From Ruminococcus sp. (GTDB taxonomy: Bacteria; Bacillota; Clostridia; Oscillospirales; Ruminococcaceae): 64,000 nucleotides of DNA. The stretch is taken from NCBI RefSeq assembly GCF_024691275.1, contig NZ_JAILNU010000009.1:1-64000 (forward strand), written 5' to 3'. Positions within the stretch are counted from its first letter, which is position 1. Every line of letters starts with the position of its first letter. A model generated the notes under the pieces. It was not told the DNA's origin. It worked only from the letters and a program-made list of their open reading frames with translations, and did not search any database. The translations under genes were made by a program, and so were the position numbers. This document shows, piece by piece, positions 9,485-18,582 of this stretch.

Positions 9485-12400
9485 TCACTTTTCTTTTTTT
9501 ATAAATTTGAGTTTCAAAAGCTTATCAGCTTCAATGTCATAGTAATAACCGTCACCCAGCTCACAGAGAGCGTATTCTTCTTTAAGGCTTTTAGCGTCCA
9601 TGTTTCCGAGAACAGACTTCTGACCTCTTTCGCTGACGAATTCCGCTATATTATCCAACAGGAAAACAGAATTGAGCGAATTATTGAAGAAGTTATTGGT
9701 TTCCTGATCTGTTATCTTCTGAACGTCCGTGAATATGAATATCAGGTCTTCTTCCTCAGCGGCAGCAGCAAGTTTAGGCAGTATATTATTGATAAACTGC
9801 TTTTCGCCGTTGGCACTGAGATAGAGCATCTTGCTCTGAAGCACGAATACCGTGGGCTTGACGGGGTGCTTTTCTTCATTGTATGAAGGCATCAGCCTTG
9901 CATTCTCCTCACCGTAGATAAATGTTGCAACAGGAGAATTGAGCTGACTGTTCGCCAGACCGTTCCAAGTAAGATCCATGTAGTTATCATTGATAAAATG
10001 ATAGAACTGCTGGAACGGTGAAAGGGTCTTGATTATCTTTCCCGATGATTTAGTCGGCTTAGCTAAAATATCTGTAAAGCCCCTTGACATATCGAATGTA
10101 TCTGCTGCATCTTCCTCGGGCGGCAGAGTTGCTCTCTTTTTCGACTCTACGAATTTTTTGCAGTCCAGACCGAGAGCTTCACATTTTTCGTAGAACTCTT
10201 TTAGCTGCTTTCTTCCGTCGTCGAAGAAAACGAATCTTGCATTCGGTTTCTTTGCAAACAGCTCATCAAGAATGATACGAAGCAGGTTGGTCTTGCCGTA
10301 TTCTTTCTTACCGTAGATGCCGATAACACGGGACTCTGAGAAATCAACAGTTACAGGACAGAAGTCTATATAGTCCAGACCAACTGAAACAGGACAAGGT
10401 ATGCCCTCTGATTTTTTCTCTCTTTCCTTTGGAGTCTGTTTAAGTCTCTCATACTCATCAGGTATAAGATCACCCGAGAATGTGAGATATTTCTTTACGC
10501 ACTTTGTATAGCTGCCGCTTTCTGCATCATAGCCAAACTTGTTCTTCATATCCTTCATGAACTCTCCGTCATCGGAAAGCTGATCTGCTATGAAGCACTG
10601 CAGCTCATACGGCGCATTCATTCTGAACGTACCTTCGATGCCCTCAGGCTTGATAGTAACGTTTGCAAAGCCTCTTCCTGCAATAGCGCCTATCTCAGTG
10701 ACCTTTGAGTTGAAGATATCCATGTACTTGTCCGTTGGCATTTCAAGGGCTATCTTCTGTCCGAAGCTGTTGAGGTAAGAGTTCAGACCCTTTGTGTCAG
10801 CTGCCGTGAATACAACAGTTATTCCCTTTGAAAGACCGTCACGGCAAAGCTTTGCGAATTTTTCCTGATAAGCTGCATATCTCGGCTCGTCCTGAAATGC
10901 ATTGAGATTATCGACCACAAAAGTGGTATGGACTATCTTCTTATCGCCCTTATATGAAGAAAAACCTGAATCCTCAAGTATAAGGGTATTATCCTTGATT
11001 ATCTGCTCCAGTATCTTGAATACTCTCTTTACGTACTCCTCATTTGAGTTATCGAAATACGCAGAAACAAGTGGAAAATTCCTGTATGTAGACAAAGCGC
11101 CGCCAAAGTCAAGAATGAATATCTGTTCATCTTCATGTGAACATCTCATATGGAGCGTCTGTATCAGCAACTTCAGGAAATTTGTCTTACCACTCATGGA
11201 AGCACCGAACAGTGCAACGTTCTTATCAAGGAGATTCACCTTGAACAAAGGCTGTTTCTGAACGATCGGGATATCATACTGACCCAATGTACAGATAAGC
11301 GTTCTGTGTTCGGTATCATTATTTTTATTATTGTCTTTGTCCCTGATTATTTCAAGCTTAGTACTCAGCGGCGGCATAAATATCTGTTCGGGAACTGGCT
11401 TTCCCTTATTGACAGCAATGATAGTATCAACGACGAATTTGAGCTGAGTTGCGTTAGGATCAACGTTTTTCTGAGCTAATTTCTGAGCCACGTTGTCCTT
11501 CTGGGAGCGGTAGAACTTATCGTTGAAATTGCCGCTGTTAGGTACATAAGTGATGTCAAACGGCTTCTCGATACTAAGGTTCTGATTGGCACCTGTGTAT
11601 GCAGACTGGAAATACTCAAACCTTGAACCCGTACCTACCAACAGATATGCACGACCGTTAAGAGGCATGGTCGGAGCAGCTGCCACAGGACTGTCTATCA
11701 TTTCCTTTGAAGCCTGTTTTGTTGCAACTTTAAGGCATATTCTTGCCTTTGAGTTTACACGTATATCATCGGTGATCGCACCTTCGATATTCTGAGAAAC
11801 AAGTATGATATGAAAACCGAGAGTTCTTCCGACACGGGCAATGGTAGTGATCTCGGCAATAAAATCCACGTCATTGCTCTCGCTGGAGAATCTTTTAAGC
11901 TCGGTAAACTCATCGACAACAAGTACAAGATGTGAAAGGCTCTTGATCTTGTCGATATCCTTTGATATAAGGACATTTGCCTGCTTCTCATTAAGCTTGC
12001 CGAACAATTCGAGTATCTTCTTGATACTGTCGGAGTATTCCGAATCCTCCGCAGCTATCATTTCCCTTTTCAGTTTCTTATATATCTCGTAAGCCTGTTT
12101 GAGGGAGATATCCTCCTTCTGGATAAGGTCATTGATCTTGACCATTATTCTTCTCGCACGGATATATGCATCAGCAGTATCAATACCGAATTCCTGAAGA
12201 AGAAGCTTTCTCTTCTTTATCTCAGCATTGAGCGTTTCAAGGAAGCGCTTGAGCATATATGCCGAAGAAATACCTTCGCTCTCACCTGCTGTATCGGTTA
12301 CTACACCTACACAGTGCGGAAGATCGCCCAGTCGGTCGGAGAAGCCGCCGCCCTTCATATCGACCAGCATGAGGGTTAAGTCCATAGGAGAGAACTTCAT

Positions 12401-14671
12401 ACACAGACCAATGAGGTAGGTGATGATAGTCTCAGACTTACCTGAACCTGTAGTACCTGCTACCAGCATATGAGGGCCGTCAGCCTTCTCATAGAGGTCA
12501 AGCTTCATATCACCATGCTCATTCGCACCTATTTTTACTCTCAGGTTCCTTGTTACGTCGTATTCATCTTCACCGCGCGGATTAGTCCAGCTTTTAAGGA
12601 ACATTTCCGCAGCCTTTGTGGTAGCGAGAGGATTGTCTGAATTCTTGTCCCTTATCTCTATCTCCTCACTGGAGATACCGTAAAGCTTAAAGAGAGTGAC
12701 CATGCTTGGTACCTGACCGTTTTCAGCGATACGGGTATAATATATCGCACTTAAACGTCTGTAAGCAAGATCATACTGCTCATCGTAATCAGATGAATCA
12801 AAAACGTATTTATTCCAGAAGCTTGGATACTTCTTGGTATCTGTAACGGTAGCAAGGATATTTTCTCGTGTCATGACACTGTATCTCGGTACGACATAGC
12901 CGTAGCCTTCGCTGTTTGCTCCCTCGTCCAGATATATGACATCGCCGCAGTATCTCGGCAGCTTATCCTTGTCATCACGGCAAAACAGAAAAGTCAGTCC
13001 CAGCTTGTTCACATAGTCCTCGCCCTCCTTGGGAGCTTCCGGGAGATACTTTGAAAAGCCTGTTGACTTTATCTTATAGTCCTCAAAAACAACGCATACT
13101 ATCTGCGTAACCTTATCAGCAGACGAATCATTTTCGTCATCAGACTGGTTGTCCTTTTCACGCTGATTCATTATATTGAGGAGCTGACCGTAAACAACGC
13201 CTGCGCTCTCCTTATTGAATACAAACTGAGATGTATCTTCAAGAAGCTCATTGCAGTGAGGAAGAAATCTGTACGATTCAACTCTTTTTTCCTGTTCTTC
13301 GACGCTGAGACCGTCCTCAAAGAAGAATATGAACTGAATATCTTCAGGAGAATGGTAATAGGTAAGGTCAAGTACACAGTGTTTTACGAATTCATGGGCA
13401 TAGAGATTATCATGGGAAATGATACCCACAGCACCTGCATTCCTGATATCCAGCATACACGGTGCCTTGACACCGTCTGTGCCCCATGTCCTGCCGTCAA
13501 GGAAGCGGAAATATTCCGTGGAGAAATGATATGCAAGCTCGGACATAAGATACATTTCCTCGGAGATCCTGCCGTTTTTGAGCATTTCCTCTTTTCTGCG
13601 GGCTTCCTTTTTCTTCAGCTTGTCCTTTGGAATATCAATATATATACCCGATATTCTCTTCTCCTTGCCGTTCTGACAATTATCATAGCAAAGATGATAG
13701 TATACATCAGAGAATATCTCATCTTTCTTGTCAAACTTGATATTAAAGAGCGGCTTTACGTTTTCAGACACACCAAGAGTGATGCGCATAAAGTCGTTAT
13801 CGCTCTGTGAGCGCGAGAAAATAGCAGAATCAAGTCTGGAAAGATTGGAAAACAGCCCTGACATATCGGGGTAGAGCTTTTGGAGATATGTAACGTCAGC
13901 CTGCTGCCATTTTCCTATTTTTTCGATCACACGCTTGATGTAATTTTCGTAGTTTTCCTTCCATTCCTTTTTCTTCTTTTTACTTGTAACACCCTGCCTG
14001 AAGAAATTATACGCAGTAGTGACCAGTGTCATAACACCTGTTGCGGCGGTCATCATCCACATCATTCCGCCCATGCCTGACGATGAACTTGACATAAAGG
14101 CACGAACGCCGACCATACCGCCTGTAGAAAGTATTGTAGGGACCATGATATCCGCAAGGGAGCGATCTTCCTTGTTAGGGACTTCACCGGGTGGGAGTAT
14201 CTCTATATCCGAAGACTCAACAGCTTCAAGAGTACGGCTGCTGATATTATATTCAAGAGAATTGTCGTCAGAACGCAGGATATAGCTTCCGGGGATCTCC
14301 TCAAAGAGCACAACATCGGTCAGACTTGTCTCCATAGTTATCATCAGGACACTTGAAGTAACAAAACCGAGTTCCGTCAAAGTGATCTTCGTGTCTTTCA
14401 GTTCCTTATTGCAGTCAATTACCTTGAACTTGCCCTTTCTGGTGTAGTTTACCGCGATCTGGTGTCTGTGCCTGATATATTCCCTGTACAGCTGAAAATG
14501 CTGCGGAAAATTATTGTGGAGTCCGTAGTAAAGACCTTCCAGAAAGGCTTTAAGGGTAATATCATCTTTTACAAGAAAGGCAAGACTGTCCTTGATACCC
14601 GAGTAATCACCATACGCTGAATCTGTCGGGAAATCAAATTGTACGGAGATCATGATCTCATTATTCTTCAT
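9485..14671 (-). CDS. essC: EssC/FtsK-SpoIIIE type ATPase of the T7SS
   Basis: A 1728-aa motor protein. The N-terminal 200 residues look like a small ubiquitin- or FHA-like cytoplasmic part (inferred). A hydrophobic segment (about 178-225, Met/Gly/Ser-rich) ends in a KKKKK stretch. Three P-loops follow: GTTGSGKSE near 735, GASMSGKT near 1160 and GKKEYGKT near 1457. The first module also has Walker B-like LMLVDMKGGG and VVDEFTEL; the second and third are more degenerate (VVDNLN, IFTDVQ). Length and three tandem FtsK-type domains match EssC/EccC, which forms the hexameric engine that recognises WXG100 and LXG substrates. It lies between a repeat-protein gene (3-nt gap) and the WXG100 gene. This gene is the firmest evidence that the locus is a T7SS. 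Confidence 0.92.
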   Translation of the reverse strand: MKNNEIMISVQFDFPTDSAYGDYSGIKDSLAFLVKDDITLKAFLEGLYYGLHNNFPQHFQLYREYIRHRHQIAVNYTRKGKFKVIDCNKELKDTKITLTELGFVTSSVLMITMETSLTDVVLFEEIPGSYILRSDDNSLEYNISSRTLEAVESSDIEILPPGEVPNKEDRSLADIMVPTILSTGGMVGVRAFMSSSSSGMGGMMWMMTAATGVMTLVTTAYNFFRQGVTSKKKKKEWKENYENYIKRVIEKIGKWQQADVTYLQKLYPDMSGLFSNLSRLDSAIFSRSQSDNDFMRITLGVSENVKPLFNIKFDKKDEIFSDVYYHLCYDNCQNGKEKRISGIYIDIPKDKLKKKEARRKEEMLKNGRISEEMYLMSELAYHFSTEYFRFLDGRTWGTDGVKAPCMLDIRNAGAVGIISHDNLYAHEFVKHCVLDLTYYHSPEDIQFIFFFEDGLSVEEQEKRVESYRFLPHCNELLEDTSQFVFNKESAGVVYGQLLNIMNQREKDNQSDDENDSSADKVTQIVCVVFEDYKIKSTGFSKYLPEAPKEGEDYVNKLGLTFLFCRDDKDKLPRYCGDVIYLDEGANSEGYGYVVPRYSVMTRENILATVTDTKKYPSFWNKYVFDSSDYDEQYDLAYRRLSAIYYTRIAENGQVPSMVTLFKLYGISSEEIEIRDKNSDNPLATTKAAEMFLKSWTNPRGEDEYDVTRNLRVKIGANEHGDMKLDLYEKADGPHMLVAGTTGSGKSETIITYLIGLCMKFSPMDLTLMLVDMKGGGFSDRLGDLPHCVGVVTDTAGESEGISSAYMLKRFLETLNAEIKKRKLLLQEFGIDTADAYIRARRIMVKINDLIQKEDISLKQAYEIYKKLKREMIAAEDSEYSDSIKKILELFGKLNEKQANVLISKDIDKIKSLSHLVLVVDEFTELKRFSSESNDVDFIAEITTIARVGRTLGFHIILVSQNIEGAITDDIRVNSKARICLKVATKQASKEMIDSPVAAAPTMPLNGRAYLLVGTGSRFEYFQSAYTGANQNLSIEKPFDITYVPNSGNFNDKFYRSQKDNVAQKLAQKNVDPNATQLKFVVDTIIAVNKGKPVPEQIFMPPLSTKLEIIRDKDNNKNNDTEHRTLICTLGQYDIPIVQKQPLFKVNLLDKNVALFGASMSGKTNFLKLLIQTLHMRCSHEDEQIFILDFGGALSTYRNFPLVSAYFDNSNEEYVKRVFKILEQIIKDNTLILEDSGFSSYKGDKKIVHTTFVVDNLNAFQDEPRYAAYQEKFAKLCRDGLSKGITVVFTAADTKGLNSYLNSFGQKIALEMPTDKYMDIFNSKVTEIGAIAGRGFANVTIKPEGIEGTFRMNAPYELQCFIADQLSDDGEFMKDMKNKFGYDAESGSYTKCVKKYLTFSGDLIPDEYERLKQTPKEREKKSEGIPCPVSVGLDYIDFCPVTVDFSESRVIGIYGKKEYGKTNLLRIILDELFAKKPNARFVFFDDGRKQLKEFYEKCEALGLDCKKFVESKKRATLPPEEDAADTFDMSRGFTDILAKPTKSSGKIIKTLSPFQQFYHFINDNYMDLTWNGLANSQLNSPVATFIYGEENARLMPSYNEEKHPVKPTVFVLQSKMLYLSANGEKQFINNILPKLAAAAEEEDLIFIFTDVQKITDQETNNFFNNSLNSVFLLDNIAEFVSERGQKSVLGNMDAKSLKEEYALCELGDGYYYDIEADKLLKLKFIKKEK

Positions 14672-14674
14672 AAA

Positions 14675-15985
14675 TTATGCTCCTTGCATACTATTTATTA
14701 TTTTTTGCATCACATCATTGAAATCATTATCAGAACAGCAAGGGCTTTCTACTGATATTTTCGGGATATCCGAAACACCCGCGAATACATAGTCGCTGAC
14801 ATTGTATTCAGGCAGTTCAAGCTCCGGCATTTCAATATTATCTGTCATTTCCATTGTCGTGGAAACGAAACCGCCTACCTCAGGAACGGATATATCCTCG
14901 ATCTGCGGCATAGAAATCTCGATATCAGGTTCCTCATATCCCTTGATATCGGGAACAGATACCCTTTCGACCTGCGGCATAGAAAGCTCGATATCAGGCT
15001 TCTCATACTCCGTGATATCGGGAACAGATACCTGCTCGGTCTGCGGCATAGCAAGCTCGATATCAGGCTCTTCGTACTCACCGATATCGGGAACCGAAGG
15101 CTTGCTGAGCTGTAGGTTAACAGGCTCAATGATATCAGTCTTGTAGATATCAAGGCGCTTATTGAGCTCAGAAGTATCAATGCCTGTTATCACAGGTCTT
15201 TCGATCTCACCAATAGTAACAGGCTCCATCTCAAACGATACCTCGGGAGCTTTCTGTACATCTGCGACCATTTTTTCAATACCGAGCAATGTCTCTTCAT
15301 TGCTGCCTGAATACTCAAAGCTGAGCTTTGGTGCTGCTTTAACTGCAACATCGGGGAAATTCTTTATATCAACGGCATCAATGCCTGTATATTTCGCTAT
15401 TTGCGGAAGCTCCGTTTTTACAGTTTCAACGCTAACGGCATCTCTTTCAAACTCAAAGGATACCTTCGGAGCATTAATCTTCACTGTCTCGGTCAGTTCA
15501 CTTATGACGCTCCTGCCTATTGGCTGCACATTAAGTTCGGGAGCATCGACCTTTACCTTAACTCCCTCAATGCTGTCTATTTCATAGTTACCGATACCGC
15601 TGTATTCAACACTGTCGGGAAGCGGTACTTTTACATTCGGGATATCCGCTATCCTGACATTCTGCAGGATCCTTCCGATCATCTGCTGTCTCAGCAGACT
15701 GTTTTCTTTTCCTTTGCTGCCTATTTCCTTAACCTGCGCAATATCATCGGGCAGAGCGACCCTGACTTTTTCAGCAGCAATGTATTCAGGTACATCTACT
15801 CTGCGAACAGGCTTTATACTCTTAAATTCAGGTTTTACGTACTGGAAGTTGGCGTTTTCGATCTGCACAAGTTTCTCTACTAAAGCAACTCTTTCACGAT
15901 AGAGCTTCAGCTCTCTGTTATACTGTTCCTTTTGTGAATCATCCAATAACGTAATCTCATCTTCTGTTAATTCGATAAATGCCAT
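14675..15985 (-). CDS. Repeat-rich T7SS locus protein of unknown function
   Basis: A 436-aa protein without signal peptide or membrane span. It starts with a charged helix (about 1-45) and continues as a Pro/Val/Ile/Glu-rich chain of short beta-like segments with recurring patterns such as VSFEFE, LSFEYS and VSFEME. Near the C-terminus a 23-aa unit of the form VPDI-x-x-YE-x-PDIE-x-x-MPQ repeats three times. No domain family was recognised. It sits directly in front of the EssC gene with a 3-nt gap and behind a terminator-like hairpin, so it is made together with the ATPase. The extended repeats suggest a scaffold or a binding surface along the substrate path (inference only). Confidence 0.7.
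   Translation of the reverse strand: MAFIELTEDEITLLDDSQKEQYNRELKLYRERVALVEKLVQIENANFQYVKPEFKSIKPVRRVDVPEYIAAEKVRVALPDDIAQVKEIGSKGKENSLLRQQMIGRILQNVRIADIPNVKVPLPDSVEYSGIGNYEIDSIEGVKVKVDAPELNVQPIGRSVISELTETVKINAPKVSFEFERDAVSVETVKTELPQIAKYTGIDAVDIKNFPDVAVKAAPKLSFEYSGSNEETLLGIEKMVADVQKAPEVSFEMEPVTIGEIERPVITGIDTSELNKRLDIYKTDIIEPVNLQLSKPSVPDIGEYEEPDIELAMPQTEQVSVPDITEYEKPDIELSMPQVERVSVPDIKGYEEPDIEISMPQIEDISVPEVGGFVSTTMEMTDNIEMPELELPEYNVSDYVFAGVSDIPKISVESPCCSDNDFNDVMQKIINSMQGA
14879..15100 (-). repeat. In-frame 69-bp tandem repeat (three units)
   Basis: The plus-strand landmarks CTGCGGCATA occur at 14903, 14972 and 15041, exactly 69 bp apart, and GATATCAGG recurs at the same interval. The units encode 23 residues each and differ by only a few bases, so they arose recently by tandem duplication or are kept similar by recombination. 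Copy number may vary among strains. Confidence 0.8.
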
Positions 15986-15999
15986 TACTTCCGCCTCCT

Positions 16000-16043
16000 A
16001 AAAAAATACAGCCTCAGCCAAATTAACAGCAATGAGGCTGTAT
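16000..16043 (-). terminator. Internal terminator-like hairpin between Esx genes and machinery genes
   Basis: On the minus strand a perfect 11-bp stem (ATACAGCCTCA / TGAGGCTGTAT, 16-nt loop) is followed at once by a run of seven T. It lies after the last small Esx-like gene and ends just before the AGGAGG ribosome site of the repeat-protein gene. It should stop a part of the transcripts so that the secreted small proteins are made in excess over the ATPase genes. Confidence 0.75.
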
Positions 16044-16076
16044 ATAAATACTATCAGATATGATCTATCCGATCAA

Positions 16077-16379
16077 TCAACCGTCACCCTTGATGCTTTC
16101 AGCAAGCTTTCCATCAACATCATCAAACTGCTGTAAGTTTGTTGAAAGAAGTGAAGCAAGACCTGTTACTGCACTTGGGAGATCCTTTGTTACAAATCCT
16201 TCGATCTTTGTCTCAAAGAATTCGAGAAGAGCGTCCTTTGCAGCGCCTTCCATATCAGCAATAGCATTTTTGAAAGCTGTAGCAAAAGTGTTTCCTGCTT
16301 CTTCATACTGCTTTGCATAATTATTAAGATTTGTAACGCTCTGTTCAACAGATGCTTTTACTATTCTACAACTTGCCAT
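16077..16379 (-). CDS. WXG100-like small protein lacking the Trp (1)
   Basis: A 100-aa all-helical protein with two helices and a turn near DMEGAAKDALLEFF, in the position of the W-x-G turn but without Trp. Size, helical pattern and position between two similar genes and the EssC gene identify it as an Esx-type protein. Family knowledge: such variants serve as heterodimer partners of canonical WXG100 proteins or as substrate chaperones. A good AGGAGGG ribosome site precedes it. It is the last gene before the terminator-like hairpin at 16000-16043. Confidence 0.7.
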   Translation of the reverse strand: MASCRIVKASVEQSVTNLNNYAKQYEEAGNTFATAFKNAIADMEGAAKDALLEFFETKIEGFVTKDLPSAVTGLASLLSTNLQQFDDVDGKLAESIKGDG

Positions 16380-16398
16380 AATAAAACCCTCCTATCAA

Positions 16399-16725
16399 TT
16401 ACTTTCCGTTAGCTGAACCGAGCTGCTCGTCAACGCCCTCTTCAGCAGGAAGAGCTGACTTGATGCTGTTGCAGACCTTCTCAAGAGTATCGAGAATATC
16501 TGTAAGGCTCTTGCCTGTTGCAGGTTCAATATTGTTAGTGTAGAACTTTACTAAACCTGTTGATGCGGAACCCGTGAAATCCTTAGCAGTAAGATTTGTT
16601 ATCTCGGTATTTACACTCTTATAAAGTGTTTCTGTTGTTGAACGATAAGCAGAAATAGCCTTTACTGCTTCATCCATCATTTCAGGTGTGATATTCACTG
16701 TTCCTGTTGTACCCATGCCTGGCAT
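16399..16725 (-). CDS. WXG100-like small protein lacking the Trp (2)
   Basis: A 108-aa helical protein. The central motif is DFTGSASTGLVKFY, so the Trp of W-x-G is replaced by Phe with a Gly two residues on, which still fits the helix-turn-helix of WXG100 proteins. A Gly/Thr-rich start (MPGMGTTGTVNITPE) precedes helix one, and the C-terminal end carries an acidic patch and an LGSANGK tail. It lies 19 nt upstream of the next Esx-like gene. Probably exported or a partner of an exported toxin. Confidence 0.75.
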   Translation of the reverse strand: MPGMGTTGTVNITPEMMDEAVKAISAYRSTTETLYKSVNTEITNLTAKDFTGSASTGLVKFYTNNIEPATGKSLTDILDTLEKVCNSIKSALPAEEGVDEQLGSANGK

Positions 16726-16750
16726 AAATAATTCCTCCTAAATGTTTTAT

Positions 16751-17068
16751 TTATCCGTTAAGTTCTTCATACTTCACGAATATATCCTTGTAATAACCTG
16801 TACCCTTGATAGTTTCAAGAGTAGTTGATATGTGGTCGATGACAATGCTCATATCCTCAATAGGTTTGAGCAGAACGTCCTTTGCGGTCAGCTTGAGTTC
16901 TTTACCTGCGTTAGTATCCATCGCTTCTGATACATCCTTGTACATACCCTCAAGCTTTTCCTTCAGTTTTTCCGCATCTGACTTCAAGGTCTTCATATCC
17001 TTTGAAGCAGTTGCAAAAGCATTGTCATCAAGAACGATATCCTGAGACAGAAATGCCATATCATGCAC
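16751..17068 (-). CDS. WXG100-like small protein lacking the Trp (3)
   Basis: A 105-aa helical protein (MHDMAFLSQDIVLDDNAFAT at the start) with a turn around TNAGKELKLTAKD and a long second helix ending in YEELNG. It overlaps the stop of the TPR gene by 8 nt, so translation of the two is probably coupled. No Trp-x-Gly is present, but length, helical content and context place it with the Esx-like group; weaker than the other two on sequence alone. Confidence 0.65.
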   Translation of the reverse strand: MHDMAFLSQDIVLDDNAFATASKDMKTLKSDAEKLKEKLEGMYKDVSEAMDTNAGKELKLTAKDVLLKPIEDMSIVIDHISTTLETIKGTGYYKDIFVKYEELNG

Positions 17069-18545
17069 CTCCGTTTTGAGCCTTGTTTATTTCCTCCAGA
17101 AGTTCGTCCTGTAATTCCTTTCTGAGATAGCTGCACTTCTCTGCTGCCTCATCATACTGCTCTGTATCAATAAGACATCTTATACGCAGCGTCATCGCAT
17201 TAAGATCAGTAGGATCCTTCAATATCGCATTTCTGAACTTCTTCTGAACTTCATCATATTTATCCTGCCAACCTTCAAGTGCCAGATCCTTCATAGCGCG
17301 AGCCTCTGTGTACCAGCCAAGCTCAGCCATACTCTCGTCCTTGCTCTTTTGCAGTTCAAGAGCGTAGTACATAACCTTTCGGAAGTCTTCCTTCAGGGTA
17401 TAAGCTCCTATGTAGATACGGTTTATCCTGTCACTGCTGTCAGGTGAAATAATGAATTCATCATCTTCGGAAATAGTATAAGTTTCATTTCCGTCATTCT
17501 CCTTAGTGTCGGGAGAAAAATATGTATCGCTGTTTCTCATTGCTTCGAGCTGTTCTGTACTGAGCTGCTCATAGCGGTAAAGATTAGCGTTCATCTCATT
17601 GAGAATGGAATTCTCATCAGCCTGCTGCGGGTCATACTCATAATAGAACAGTCCGTTATTGTATGAAAAAGCAGGCTTTTCAGCTCCTCTCAGGCAAGCG
17701 ATCGTATTATCAGCATCTTCGATCTGCAAATACAGCTCGGCAGCATTGAGATAGCACTGAGAAGCTTCATCAGCTGTAGGCTTTTCAGTCTTCATATAAT
17801 GCTTGATATACAGCAGAGCTCTCTCGAAGCATTCTTTATCCTGAGTTTTAGCGTATGTGGACATCTCAAAATCCACCATATCCTCACAAAGCTCTATCGG
17901 GAAATTCATCAGGTTCTTTCTCGCATAGGCGAGCTCCTTGAAAGCGTCCTCATTGCGTCCTGCCTGTTTAAGCAGGATATAAGCGACCTGATAGCCTGCG
18001 TAATCCGAAGGTGCGATAAGCTTCATCTGATTAGCAACGCTGAGACCACTTGGAACATCATCAAGAATACCGTATATAGCAGCTTTACGCTTCATGATAT
18101 CCATATCTCCCGGGATAAGCAGCTCTGACTTTTTCAGATTGATAAGAGCGTCGTCCAGCTTGCCCAACTGCTGATTAGCAATGCCGAGAATATGATACAT
18201 CTGAGCAGCTGCATCTTCGTTCAGTCCAAGTTCATCTGCCTTTGCAAAGCTCTGTAAAGCCTCTGCGATCTTGTTGACAGTTGCCTGTGCATAACCCAGA
18301 TTGAAGTAGCGGTTGCCGTTGTCAGGCTCGCAGTTTACAGCCTTCTGGTAGTAATCAATAGCGTCTTCGTATCTGCCGAGCGACATACATACGTTTGCCG
18401 CACACTGGTATGCATCTGCACACTTGTCGTCAAGGTCTATCGCTCTTCTTGCAAGATTGAACGCTTTCTGATACTCACCATTAAAAAAGGCTACTTGTGA
18501 ATTTGAGATAAACTCAGCTAATTGTTCGTTATTGACTTCTGGCAT
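17061..18545 (-). CDS. TPR-repeat protein of the T7SS locus
   Basis: A 494-aa soluble protein made largely of tetratricopeptide repeats. The clearest units lie at about 10-160 (YQKAFNLARRAIDLDDKCAD, YEDAIDYYQKAVNCEPDN, IAEALQSFAKADELG, LDDALINLKKSELLIP), and more degenerate helical pairs run to the C-terminus. No signal or membrane segment is seen. TPR proteins act as docking platforms or chaperones. Here it sits between the toxin/immunity array and the small Esx-like genes and overlaps the first of these, so it may hold substrates before export (inference). An AGGTG ribosome site lies upstream of the ATG. Confidence 0.85.
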   Translation of the reverse strand: MPEVNNEQLAEFISNSQVAFFNGEYQKAFNLARRAIDLDDKCADAYQCAANVCMSLGRYEDAIDYYQKAVNCEPDNGNRYFNLGYAQATVNKIAEALQSFAKADELGLNEDAAAQMYHILGIANQQLGKLDDALINLKKSELLIPGDMDIMKRKAAIYGILDDVPSGLSVANQMKLIAPSDYAGYQVAYILLKQAGRNEDAFKELAYARKNLMNFPIELCEDMVDFEMSTYAKTQDKECFERALLYIKHYMKTEKPTADEASQCYLNAAELYLQIEDADNTIACLRGAEKPAFSYNNGLFYYEYDPQQADENSILNEMNANLYRYEQLSTEQLEAMRNSDTYFSPDTKENDGNETYTISEDDEFIISPDSSDRINRIYIGAYTLKEDFRKVMYYALELQKSKDESMAELGWYTEARAMKDLALEGWQDKYDEVQKKFRNAILKDPTDLNAMTLRIRCLIDTEQYDEAAEKCSYLRKELQDELLEEINKAQNGGA

Positions 18546-18582
18546 TTTTTCACCTCGTTACTTAATTATTTTTTATTAGTCA

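Noticed and set aside
9281..9886. 201-aa plus-strand open frame
   Set aside because: It is antisense to the WXG100 gene and the end of the EssC gene and has no family features or ribosome site.
13256..13810. 184-aa plus-strand open frame
   Set aside because: Antisense to the EssC gene; no recognisable domain.
14879..15100. CRISPR array
   Set aside because: The regularly spaced repeat is an in-frame coding tandem repeat with no unique spacers; no cas genes lie in the window.
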